Source: Actinomycetes bacterium
GTDB taxonomy: Bacteria; Actinomycetota; Coriobacteriia; Anaerosomatales; Anaerosomataceae
Direction: 5' to 3'
Assembly (NCBI GenBank): GCA_021850085.1
Contig: JAJZRZ010000035.1
Location: forward strand, 1-11,720
Length of the DNA: 11,720 nucleotides
Shown here: positions 1 to 6,141 of the stretch, one piece after another
Position numbering within the stretch: the stretch's first letter is position 1
Layout of the letters: each line of letters begins with the position of its first letter
The notes under the pieces: model-generated
What the model was told of the DNA's origin: nothing
Seen by the model: only the letters and a program-made list of their open reading frames with translations
Databases searched by the model: none
Position numbers and translations under genes: made by a program

Positions 1-210
1 AATCCCGTTCGCGGTTATGACGACGTCGAAGCTGTCCTTCTCCTCGGCGACAGCGGCTTCGCCGCCACCGGCCGCGGCAGCAACAACAGCGACGGGAGCG
101 GCCGCAGACACGCCGAAGACCTCTTCCATCTCCTTGACGAGCTCGGCGAGCTCGAGGGCAGGAGCGGACTTGACCCACTCGAGAATGTCTTCACGCTTGA
201 GATCAGCCAT
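1..210 (-). CDS. rplL: 50S ribosomal protein L7/L12, N-terminal part (runs off the left edge)
   Basis: The gene encodes the dimeric stalk protein L7/L12, which binds L10 and recruits and stimulates the translational GTPases on the 50S subunit. The 70 visible residues hold the N-terminal dimerisation and L10-binding helices (MADLKREDILEWVKSAPALE), the VFGVSAAAPV segment, an Ala/Gly-rich flexible hinge at about residues 37-50, and the beginning of the C-terminal domain (EEKDSFDVVIT). The C-terminal factor-binding domain lies outside the window. The ATG at 208-210 has a good Shine-Dalgarno AAGGAG at 222-227. It is the last gene of the rplJ-rplL unit, 68 nt after rplJ, with no terminator or promoter seen in the gap. 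Identification is secure from the sequence and from the canonical neighbours. Confidence 0.97.
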   Translation of the reverse strand, partial: MADLKREDILEWVKSAPALELAELVKEMEEVFGVSAAAPVAVVAAAAGGGEAAVAEEKDSFDVVITANGI

Positions 211-278
211 TTTCTTACGAACTCCTTCGTTGTCCTGGATCGTGGCGACCTTCGCCCGTCCGTTTTCTCTTACCTGGT

Positions 279-800
279 TCAGGCGGCGGCCTTCTGATCG
301 GCCACAGCCTGCATCGCGCGGGCAAGCGCGCCGGCTGGCGCGTTACACATCGCCATGAAGCCGCGAACGGGATTGAGCATCGCACCCATGAGTCTCGCGA
401 TGAGCTCCTCGCGAGACGGCAGCGCAGCGATGGCCTTCACCGCATCCGCGGAGATGACCTGTCCGTCGATGAAGGCGCCCTTGAAGGCGAAGACCTTGCG
501 GTCCTTCCCAAAGGCCGTCAGGGCCTTTGCGGCGGCCACGGGGTCGGTTGGGGTGAACACGAAGACCGTGGGCCCGGCAAGGAACTCATCCATGTTCGGC
601 AGATCGAGCTCGCGGATGGCGATCTGTGCGAGCGAGTTCTTATAGACCGTCGCCTCGCCTCCCGCGTCGCGCAGGGACGTCCGCAGGACCTTCATGTCCT
701 TGACGGTGAGTCCTCGGTAGTCGGCAAGGATCATGCCGCCGGACTCGGCCACGCGTTCCTTGATCTCAGCGACCAGTCTCTGCTTCTCGGTTGTGGGCAT
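279..800 (-). CDS. rplJ: 50S ribosomal protein L10
   Basis: L10 is the base of the ribosomal stalk: it binds 23S rRNA with L11 and carries L7/L12 dimers on its C-terminal helix. The product is 173 residues, normal for the family. It starts MPTTEKQRLVAEIKERV and has the ADYRGLTVKDMKVLR segment (about 27-41), the VYKNSLAQIA motif (about 52-61) and an Ala-rich C-terminal helix. An in-frame start further upstream (833) exists, but the ATG at 798-800 is preceded by a strong GGGAGGT site at 807-813 and matches the family N-terminus, so I chose it. It is the first gene of the rplJ-rplL unit and follows a recognisable L10 leader RNA. L10 or the L10-L12 complex probably represses its own synthesis through that leader, as in other bacteria. 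Confidence 0.98.
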   Translation of the reverse strand: MPTTEKQRLVAEIKERVAESGGMILADYRGLTVKDMKVLRTSLRDAGGEATVYKNSLAQIAIRELDLPNMDEFLAGPTVFVFTPTDPVAAAKALTAFGKDRKVFAFKGAFIDGQVISADAVKAIAALPSREELIARLMGAMLNPVRGFMAMCNAPAGALARAMQAVADQKAAA

Positions 801-868
801 TCGCACACCTCCCTTCGCATCCACGCGCGACACGCCTGGCAGGCCGTGTCGCGGGGCTACACCCCTAA

Positions 869-909
869 ACGACGTGGCCCCCGCCTGTGTGAGCGGAGGC
901 CACGGTCGT
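869..909 (-). terminator. Strong hairpin in the rplJ leader, possible attenuator
   Basis: The minus-strand transcript can form a long stem. Plus-strand 869-873 pairs with 905-909, and 874-879 pairs with 898-903 around one bulged base (904). Three more pairs follow after one mismatch, giving about 14 pairs with a loop near 884-893. Only a short run of three U follows, so intrinsic termination would be weak. Its position between the L10 leader and rplJ fits transcription attenuation of the rplJL unit, but it could also simply be leader structure. Confidence 0.45.
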
Positions 910-939
910 CATCGAGCGCGCGAGGCGCTCGGCTGAAGT

Positions 940-1032
940 CTCGTTGCTCCACCTCGGCGGGCGGAACCGGGCTCGGTTCCCTTAAGTCCCGGATGCCTCC
1001 GGGCACCTGCTGTCTACGGCAGCGGTCGTGCG
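940..1032 (-). ncRNA. Ribosomal protein L10 leader
   Basis: Read on the minus strand, this stretch carries the conserved landmarks of the L10 leader: GTAGACAGCAGGTGC (complement of about 1004-1018), a short GGAGG hairpin, ACTTAAG, and GCCGAGGTGGAG (complement of about 945-956). These elements form the kink-turn-containing site bound by L10 or L10(L12)4 that mimics its 23S rRNA site. It lies between a promoter at 1060-1088 and rplJ, where the family is always found. Binding would control rplJ and rplL expression, perhaps together with the hairpin at 869-909. Boundaries are approximate. The rest of the gene-free stretch 801-1103 holds only the promoter and the rplJ ribosome binding site. Confidence 0.85.
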
Positions 1033-1059
1033 CGGGTTTTCAAATGACGAACGCCGGTG

Positions 1060-1088
1060 ATGATATCCGCTTCTGTGTGCGCGCGCAA
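1060..1088 (-). promoter_or_regulatory. Candidate sigma-70 promoter of rplJ-rplL
   Basis: On the minus strand a -35 TTGCGC (1083-1088) is separated by exactly 17 nt from a -10 TATCAT (1060-1065). The -10 matches consensus at five of six positions, the -35 at three of six. Transcription would start near 1053, about 20-25 nt upstream of the L10 leader, which is what that leader requires. No experimental support is visible. Confidence 0.6.
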
Positions 1089-1103
1089 CTTCTGCTCCGA
1101 AGC

Positions 1104-1811
1104 TCATGCCTCTTCGAGCAGACCGCGGGTCTTGAGCGGGTCTACCTTTATGCCGGGACCCATCGTCGTCGAGATCGTGATCGACTTGATGTAGCGACCC
1201 TTGCTCGTGGCCGGCTTCGCGCGGAGGATCTCATCGAGCAGCGCGCTGTAGTTCTCGATCAGGGCTTCGGGCGTGAACGACTTCTTGCCGATGCCCACGT
1301 GCGCGATCCCGTACTTGTCAGCGCGATACTCCACGCGTCCGGCCTTGAGCTCCTTGACCACGCGCGCGACGTCCATGGTGACGGTGCCGAGCTTGGGGTT
1401 GGGCATGAGCCCGCGAGTCCCGAGTATCTTGCCCAAGCGCCCGACCTTGCTCATCATGTCCGGCGTGGCCACCGTGGCGTCGAAGTCCAGGAAGCCGCCG
1501 GCTATGCGCTCGACGAGGTCGTCGGAGCCCACGACGTCCGCCCCGGCCTCCTCGGCCTCCTTGGCCTTCTCGCCCTGAGCGAACACGGCGACGCGCACGG
1601 TCTTGCCCGTCCCGGCGGGAAGCGACACGCTGCCACGGACCTGTTGGTCCGCCTGACGGGTGTCGATGCCAAGGCGGAAGTGAACCTCGACGGTCTCATC
1701 GAAGTTCGCCGGCGCGATCTCCTTGGCGAGCTTCAGGGCCTCGAGCGGGCCGTACAGCCGCTCGCGGTCGACCGCGGCAGCGGCCGCGGTCATCTTCTTT
1801 CCTCGCTTCAC
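1104..1811 (-). CDS. rplA: 50S ribosomal protein L1
   Basis: L1 forms the mobile L1 stalk beside the E site and helps release deacylated tRNA; in many bacteria it is also a translational repressor of its own mRNA. The product is 235 residues, the usual length. It shows the family's features: LYGPLEALKLAKE near 19-31, VEVHFRLGID, the RGSVSLPAGTGKTVRVAVFA segment, the hallmark GTRGLMPNPKLGTVT near 131-145, and a C-terminal TISTTMGPGIKVD. The start is a GTG at 1809-1811, giving MKRGKKM, which matches the family and has GGAGG just upstream at a short spacing of about 4 nt. An ATG six codons later (1791-1793) is a less likely alternative. The gene follows rplK by 76 nt, with a possible L1-binding element in between. 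A new promoter for rplJ starts just after its stop codon. Confidence 0.98.
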   Translation of the reverse strand: MKRGKKMTAAAAAVDRERLYGPLEALKLAKEIAPANFDETVEVHFRLGIDTRQADQQVRGSVSLPAGTGKTVRVAVFAQGEKAKEAEEAGADVVGSDDLVERIAGGFLDFDATVATPDMMSKVGRLGKILGTRGLMPNPKLGTVTMDVARVVKELKAGRVEYRADKYGIAHVGIGKKSFTPEALIENYSALLDEILRAKPATSKGRYIKSITISTTMGPGIKVDPLKTRGLLEEA

Positions 1812-1823
1812 AGTTCCTCCTCG

Positions 1824-1856
1824 TGGTCATGCGGGCAGCGAGTGCCCTCCCACATC
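1824..1856 (-). promoter_or_regulatory. Possible L1-binding autoregulatory element before rplA
   Basis: The mRNA reads GUGGGAGGGCA, a 5-nt loop, UGCCC, then GCAUGACC. It therefore has a 5-bp stem (1833-1837 with 1843-1847) flanked by GUGGGAG on one side and AUGA on the other. GUGGGAG also occurs in the L1-binding region of 23S rRNA, and L1 is known to repress translation by binding such mimics. The element sits directly upstream of the rplA ribosome binding site, a sensible place for feedback. I recall the consensus only loosely, so this is a suggestion. Confidence 0.3.
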
Positions 1857-1861
1857 GACGC

Positions 1862-1881
1862 CGGGGCCCGCATCGGCCCCG
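1862..1881 (-). other. GC hairpin between rplK and rplA
   Basis: A 7-bp inverted repeat (1862-1868 with 1875-1881, 6-nt loop) lies just after the rplK stop. No U-run follows on the minus strand, so it is unlikely to be an intrinsic terminator. It may stabilise or space the polycistronic message. Confidence 0.35.
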
Positions 1882-1887
1882 CGCGGC

Positions 1888-2313
1888 CTACCCTTCTACG
1901 GTGATCCCCATCGAGCGCGCGGTACCCGCGATGATCTTCATCGCCCCCTCTACGTCATTGGCGTTGAGGTCCGGCATCTTGGTCTCTGCGATCTGACGGA
2001 GTTGGTCTTGCGTTATCGAGGCGACCTTGGTGCGGTTGGGAGCGGCAGAGCCGCTGTCGATGCCGACCGCCTGTTTGAGCAGCACGGCCGCCGGCGGGGT
2101 CTTGAGGATGTACGTGAAGCTGCGGTCCTCGTAGACCGTGATCTCCACCGGGATGATCGTGCCGATCTTGTCCTGCGTGTCAGCATTGTACGCTTGGCAG
2201 AACTGCATTATGTTCACTTGGTGCTGGCCGAGCGCAGGACCGACCGGCGGTGCCGGGTTGGCCTGTCCGCCCGGGATCTGCAGCTTAATGAAGCCGACGA
2301 CCTTCTTAGCCAT
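1888..2313 (-). CDS. rplK: 50S ribosomal protein L11
   Basis: L11 binds the GTPase-associated region of 23S rRNA at the stalk base. It is the site of thiopeptide action and is needed for RelA activation on stalled ribosomes in species that have it. The 141-residue product is full length. It has the N-terminal signature [20 protein letters not shown] with GPALGQH and [11 protein letters not shown], the proline-rich hinge region, and the C-terminal RNA-binding domain ending in [20 protein letters not shown]. The ATG at 2311-2313 gives the family N-terminus MAKKVVGF. Its ribosome binding site is weak (AAGAAG abuts the start). An in-frame GTG at 2383-2385 would add 24 residues that do not look like L11, so I rejected it. 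The gene follows nusG after 127 nt. Confidence 0.97.
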
Positions 2314-2400
2314 CTTCTTGTGTCCGTTCTCATTCTTCGACACCTGAGGGTGCCGCTTTTGCTCTTCTCGATCCCATCGGCTCACGCCTTCGCGAGAAGC

Positions 2401-2419
2401 CCGGAGCGCATCTCTCCGG
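2401..2419 (-). other. Hairpin in the nusG-rplK spacer
   Basis: A perfect 6-bp stem (2401-2406 with 2414-2419, 7-nt loop) lies 22 nt after the nusG stop. It has no following U-run. The 127-nt spacer holds no recognisable promoter, so rplK and rplA are probably read through from the rpmG promoter. The hairpin could be a weak attenuator or a processing site. Confidence 0.35.
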
Positions 2420-2440
2420 CGCGAACGATTCGCCGAACGG

Positions 2441-2971
2441 TTACAGCTTGGCGACTTGGTCGAACGACAGCTCCACTGGGGTCTCCCGGCCGAAGATCGA
2501 GACCATGACCTTGATCTTGCCCTGGTCGGCGTTCACCTCGGCTATGGTGCCGTCGAAGTCGGCCAGCGGACCCGCAGTGACCTTGACCGGCATGCCCTCG
2601 GCGAAATCGGTGAGCGTCTTGGGTTTGGCCGAGGAGGCCACACGTCCCTTTATGCGCTCGACTTCCGCACGTGAAAGAGCAACCGGTTTTGCCTGCGCAC
2701 CGACGAAACCCGTCACGCCGGGGGTGTTGCGGACGACGTACCAAGAGTCGTCGTCGAGCTCCATCTGCACGAGGATGTACCCGGGGAAGACCTTCTTCTC
2801 GCTGGTGACTTTGCGGCCGCCCTGCTTGATGTCGGTGACCGTCTCTTTTGGGATGAAGACGTCGAATATCCTCTCCTGCATGTTCATCGACTCGATCCGA
2901 TGTCGCAGGTTGGTGGCCACTTTGTTCTCGTAGCCCGAGTAGGTGTGTATGACGTACCACTTCTTGGCCAT
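2441..2971 (-). CDS. nusG: Transcription termination/antitermination factor NusG
   Basis: NusG binds the RNA polymerase clamp through its NGN domain and uses its C-terminal KOW domain to contact Rho or ribosomal S10, coupling transcription with translation or termination. The 176 residues show the NGN domain (MAKKWYVIHTYSGYENKVA at the start, VFPGYILVQMELDD near 61-75, VRNTPGVTGFVG near 80-91) and a KOW domain from about residue 123 (FAEGMPVKVTAGPLADFDGT). The length is that of Bacillus or Coriobacteriia proteins and lacks the long acidic N-terminal extension of most other Actinobacteria. The start is only 6 nt from the secE stop, and the ribosome binding site lies within the end of secE, so the two genes are translationally close. 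Confidence 0.98.
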   Translation of the reverse strand: MAKKWYVIHTYSGYENKVATNLRHRIESMNMQERIFDVFIPKETVTDIKQGGRKVTSEKKVFPGYILVQMELDDDSWYVVRNTPGVTGFVGAQAKPVALSRAEVERIKGRVASSAKPKTLTDFAEGMPVKVTAGPLADFDGTIAEVNADQGKIKVMVSIFGRETPVELSFDQVAKL

Positions 2972-2977
2972 GCGCCG

Positions 2978-3214
2978 CTACCTGCCGATTCCCGCGATCA
3001 GATCGATGAACACGAACGAGGAGATGTTGTCGACGATCAGCGTGAACACCATGAAGAACGCCAGCGTCACCAAGACCACCACGCTTGAGTTCACTACATC
3101 GTCGCGTGACGGCCAGATGACGCGACGCAACTCCGTGCGCACGTCCTTCAGGTACTTGCCGAAGCGGCCGAAGACGTTGGGTCTCGCGGTCCCACTCTTA
3201 GCCGACTGAGCCAT
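2978..3214 (-). CDS. secE: Preprotein translocase subunit SecE
   Basis: SecE is the essential clamp subunit of the SecYEG channel in the cytoplasmic membrane. This is the short single-span form of 78 residues. It has an amphipathic surface helix with the conserved YLKDVRTELRRVIWPSRDD motif (about 21-39), then one transmembrane helix of about residues 42-62 (SSVVVLVTLAFFMVFTLIV) and a short tail. The ATG at 3212-3214 is preceded by AGAGGTG at good spacing. It lies between tRNA-Trp and nusG, in the same order as in many bacteria. Confidence 0.96.
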   Translation of the reverse strand: MAQSAKSGTARPNVFGRFGKYLKDVRTELRRVIWPSRDDVVNSSVVVLVTLAFFMVFTLIVDNISSFVFIDLIAGIGR

Positions 3215-3284
3215 CGTTGTACACCTCTTCTACCCCCGCAGGGGCGGTATCCTCGGCCGCGGGAGCCCGCGACTGTCACGTTCG

Positions 3285-3360
3285 TGGCAGGGCAGGAGGG
3301 ATTCGAACCCCCAACATCCGGTTTTGGAGACCGGCGCTCTACCGTTGGAGCTACTGCCCT
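3285..3360 (-). tRNA. trnW: tRNA-Trp (anticodon CCA)
   Basis: The minus strand gives a complete cloverleaf. The 7-bp acceptor stem AGGGCAG/CTGCCCT spans 3354-3360 and 3289-3295, and the anticodon stem CCGGT/ACCGG encloses loop CTCCAAA, which sets the CCA anticodon. The T-arm is GGGGG TTCGAAT CCCTC, the discriminator is G at 3288, and CCA is encoded at 3285-3287. It lies between rpmG (27 nt upstream) and secE (70 nt downstream), so it is probably cut out of the rpmG-secE-nusG transcript. Confidence 0.97.
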
Positions 3361-3387
3361 GTACAGCCAAAGCCCTTATACCGCAGC

Positions 3388-3537
3388 TTAGCGCGTCTCT
3401 TTGTGCAGCGTGTGCGCCTGGCACCACTTGCAGTACTTCTTCAGCTCGATGCGCTCAGGGTTGTTCTGCTTGTTCTTGTTCGTCGTGTAGTTGCGCCGCT
3501 TGCACTGCGTGCACGCCAGCGTGACGAGCGTCCTCAT
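3388..3537 (-). CDS. rpmG: 50S ribosomal protein L33 (zinc-binding form)
   Basis: L33 is a small protein of the 50S E-site region. The 49-residue product MRTLVTLACTQCKRRNYTT... is full length. It keeps both CxxC pairs (CTQC near 9-12 and CKWC near 35-38), so it is the zinc-binding C+ form rather than the zinc-independent paralogue induced on zinc starvation. The ATG at 3535-3537 has a near-perfect GGAGGA at 6-nt spacing; an upstream in-frame start would add 12 unrelated residues. It is the first gene after a strong promoter (3596-3625) and precedes tRNA-Trp, secE and nusG. Confidence 0.96.
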   Translation of the reverse strand: MRTLVTLACTQCKRRNYTTNKNKQNNPERIELKKYCKWCQAHTLHKETR

Positions 3538-3595
3538 GAAGTTCCTCCTCACGGCCGCGCGCCTGACCTTCAAGCGGTCGGACGAGCGGTAGCGT

Positions 3596-3625
3596 AATCT
3601 AACACCCGCTCTTCGGCACTGTCAA
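3596..3625 (-). promoter_or_regulatory. Strong candidate promoter for rpmG-trnW-secE-nusG
   Basis: A perfect -35 TTGACA (3620-3625) is followed after 18 nt by a -10 TAGATT (3596-3601, four of six consensus positions) on the minus strand. The start point would be near 3589, giving a leader of about 50 nt before rpmG. It begins only about 30 nt after the tuf terminator, which supports a new transcription unit here. Confidence 0.7.
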
Positions 3626-3653
3626 AAGCACCGCACGCGGTCAAGCGGGCAAA

Positions 3654-3683
3654 GCGGGGCCTGACGTACCCGTCAGACCCCGC
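3654..3683 (-). terminator. Transcription terminator of tuf
   Basis: A 13-position stem with a single mismatch (3654-3666 with 3671-3683, 4-nt loop) starts 19 nt after the tuf stop codon. It is very GC-rich and is followed on the minus strand by only three U, as is common in high-GC genomes. Its place between tuf and the rpmG promoter supports the call. Confidence 0.75.
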
Positions 3684-3701
3684 CATGGTTCACAGCGCGT
3701 G

Positions 3702-4889
<1,188 letters not shown>

Positions 4890-5035
4890 GGGTCTCCTCC
4901 TCTGGGGGATCTTCTACGACCTGCCGGTCGCGGAAGTCCCGCCTCCGGCCCTGCGCACTGTCGATACCTCGACGTGGCAGTAATGGTACGCCTTCTCGTG
5001 TGCGCGTGGCGCGTGAAGCGCCTCGTCTGATGCCT
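4890..5035 (-). other. Leader between tRNA-Met and tuf
   Basis: This 146-nt spacer has no clear promoter on the minus strand. It holds a small hairpin (5008-5012 with 5018-5022, 5-nt loop) soon after the tRNA and the tuf ribosome binding site at its end. The simplest reading is that tuf is co-transcribed with the upstream tRNA genes and released by tRNA processing, leaving a long 5' untranslated region. Confidence 0.4.
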
Positions 5036-5112
5036 TGGTAGCGGCGACTGGACTCGAACCAGTGACATCACGGGTATGAACCGTGTGCTCTAACCAACTG
5101 AGCTACGCCGCC
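5036..5112 (-). tRNA. trnM: tRNA-Met (anticodon CAT, elongator type)
   Basis: The minus-strand cloverleaf has acceptor GGCGGCG (5106-5112) against CGCCGCT (5040-5046, with a G-U first pair), a D-arm GTAGCTCAGTTGG, anticodon stem CACGG/CCGTG around TTCATAC, a T-arm ACTGG TTCGAGT CCAGT, discriminator A and encoded CCA (5036-5038). It lacks the first-pair mismatch and the three G-C pairs of the anticodon stem typical of the initiator tRNA. An Ile tRNA with modified CAU anticodon is possible but less likely from the body sequence. Confidence 0.93.
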
Positions 5113-5116
5113 GTTT

Positions 5117-5137
5117 CGCCGGCCCTTGTGGCCGGCG
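5117..5137. repeat. Perfect inverted repeat between tRNA-Thr and tRNA-Met
   Basis: Eight base pairs (5117-5124 with 5130-5137) enclose a 5-nt loop and fill most of the 34-nt spacer. On the minus strand it is followed by AAAC, not by U, so it is not a classical terminator in the reading direction. It may guide tRNA processing. Confidence 0.6.
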
Positions 5138-5146
5138 TTTCGTTGG

Positions 5147-5222
<76 letters not shown>

Positions 5223-5224
5223 AG

Positions 5225-5244
5225 AAAAAGCCCCGTCACGGGGC
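5225..5244 (-). terminator. Intrinsic terminator between tRNA-Tyr and tRNA-Thr
   Basis: On the minus strand the sequence GCCCCG TGA CGGGGC TTTTT forms a perfect 6-bp GC stem with a tight loop and an immediate run of five U. It is the most classical terminator in the window. It lies 10 nt after the tRNA-Tyr CCA end and ends 2 nt before mature tRNA-Thr, so it would reduce or block read-through into tRNA-Thr, tRNA-Met and tuf. Confidence 0.8.
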
Positions 5245-5254
5245 AAGGTGTCGG

Positions 5255-5339
5255 TGGTGGGAGCGCTAGGATTCGAACCTAGGTAGGCATAGCCAACGGG
5301 TTTACAGCCCGTCCCCTTTAGCCACTCGGGCACACTCCC
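5255..5339 (-). tRNA. trnY: tRNA-Tyr (anticodon GTA)
   Basis: This is a class II tRNA with a long variable arm. The acceptor GGGAGTG (5333-5339) pairs with CGCTCCC (5259-5265), the anticodon stem ACGGG/CCCGT surrounds CTGTAAA, and a variable arm of about 13 nt is followed by the T-arm CTAGG TTCGAAT CCTAG. The discriminator is A and CCA is encoded at 5255-5257. It is the first gene of the tRNA-tuf cluster and has a good promoter upstream. Confidence 0.96.
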
Positions 5340-5403
5340 AACATTAAAAAAGCCGCGCTCTATCGCATTTTCAAGTTGCTTTGCCTCGATTGAGGCAGGT
5401 GGA

Positions 5404-5432
5404 ATACTACTTCACGCGCTCAGCAGTGTCAA
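5404..5432 (-). promoter_or_regulatory. Strong candidate promoter of the tRNA-Tyr/tuf cluster
   Basis: A perfect -35 TTGACA (5427-5432) is separated by 17 nt from a -10 TAGTAT (5404-5409, four of six) on the minus strand. The predicted start is near 5397, which coincides with a perfect 6-bp hairpin (5382-5387 with 5392-5397), so the transcript would begin with a stem-loop. The remaining leader to tRNA-Tyr is AU-rich and ends with six U near 5345-5350. Confidence 0.7.
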
Positions 5433-5436
5433 CGAG

Positions 5437-5482
5437 CGGCACACGGTGCCGGGCGTGTCCAAGAACCAGCATCCCGAGATGC
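5437..5482 (-). terminator. Possible termination region of the unknown gene
   Basis: Two small perfect hairpins follow the stop codon of the gene at 5503: a 5-bp stem (5469-5473 with 5478-5482) and a 6-bp stem (5437-5442 with 5446-5451). Neither is followed by a proper U-run. They separate this gene from the tRNA-Tyr promoter and may end its transcription, with low certainty. Confidence 0.3.
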
Positions 5483-5502
5483 GAGATGTGCGAACTTGCG
5501 GT

Positions 5503-6114
5503 CTACCGCAATCGGGCGTACACGGCCCCGGCCGACCTGATGCCGGGCACCGCTGCCTCGACCTCGCTCATCGGAACGATCCGGTACCACGCGGAGCGCT
5601 CTCCGGTCACGACCGGCCGTGGCATGTACCGGTCGTTCGAGCGCTCGAACCATGCCCGCAGCTCGCGCATGGGTAGGACCCGCAGGTCATCTCGCTCCAC
5701 GCCGAGTTCCGAGAAGAAGACACCGTCGGGACTCTCGAGAAGCGCGGCCACCTCCGCCTCTGGCCGGGCGACCGCCACACGGTAGTAGAGGAGCTCGTCC
5801 GCCATCGATGTGAGGATCCACCCCGGCGCGCGGGTGGTGGTGTCGGCGATGGCCTCGAAGGCGTACGACGCGGTGTCGTCACGGTAGAAGGTGAGTTCGC
5901 GCTCGGCGATACGCTCCGGGTCCGTGCCGCAATAGACATCGACCTTCACCTTCGCGGCGACAGGCCTGCTGGCCTCCGTGCGCCTGATGTCGATACCCAT
6001 GGGATCTGAGCGCGGGGTGGCCGAAAGCGCGACGGCCACAGCGCCCTGCTGCTCCAGGTGCCGTTTGAGTATCCGCTTGCCCACTTCATGGATGAGCGCC
6101 GATCCTGACAGCAT
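5503..6114 (-). CDS. Conserved-looking protein of unknown function, 203 residues
   Basis: I do not recognise a named family. The product has no signal peptide or membrane helix and looks cytosolic. The order is an amphipathic N-terminal helix (about 5-24, LIHEVGKRILKRHLEQQG), a strand-rich stretch with DPMGIDIRR (about 37-45) and VAAKVKVDVYCG (about 52-63), a TFYRDDTASYAFE segment (about 74-86), PGWILTSMADELLYY (about 97-111), and an aromatic C-terminal part (MRELRAWFERSNDRYMPRP; SAWYRIVPMSE). The helix-strand-strand start with D and KxK spacing is reminiscent of PD-(D/E)XK nuclease-like folds, but the acidic residue expected before the lysine is absent, so this is only a hint. The ATG at 6112-6114 has a G-rich ribosome binding site. 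It lies 27 nt after the cyclic-nucleotide-binding gene and is very probably co-transcribed with it. Codon use is like that of its neighbours. Confidence 0.85.
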   Translation of the reverse strand: MLSGSALIHEVGKRILKRHLEQQGAVAVALSATPRSDPMGIDIRRTEASRPVAAKVKVDVYCGTDPERIAERELTFYRDDTASYAFEAIADTTTRAPGWILTSMADELLYYRVAVARPEAEVAALLESPDGVFFSELGVERDDLRVLPMRELRAWFERSNDRYMPRPVVTGERSAWYRIVPMSEVEAAVPGIRSAGAVYARLR

Positions 6115-6141
6115 TCGTGACCCCCCTGCTCGATGCCCGCG

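Noticed and set aside
846..1904. Long plus-strand open frame of 352 codons opposite rplA and its leader
   Set aside because: It lies antisense to rplA and the L10 leader, has an Arg/His/Leu-rich composition typical of the reverse of GC-rich genes, and resembles no family.
2314..2385. A 24-residue N-terminal extension of L11 starting at GTG 2385
   Set aside because: L11 proteins start at MAKKVVGF; the extra residues are unlike the family.
5036..5112. Initiator tRNA-fMet or tRNA-Ile(CAU)
   Set aside because: The first acceptor pair is G-U rather than the C-A type mismatch, the anticodon stem lacks three G-C pairs next to the loop, and the body resembles elongator tRNA-Met.
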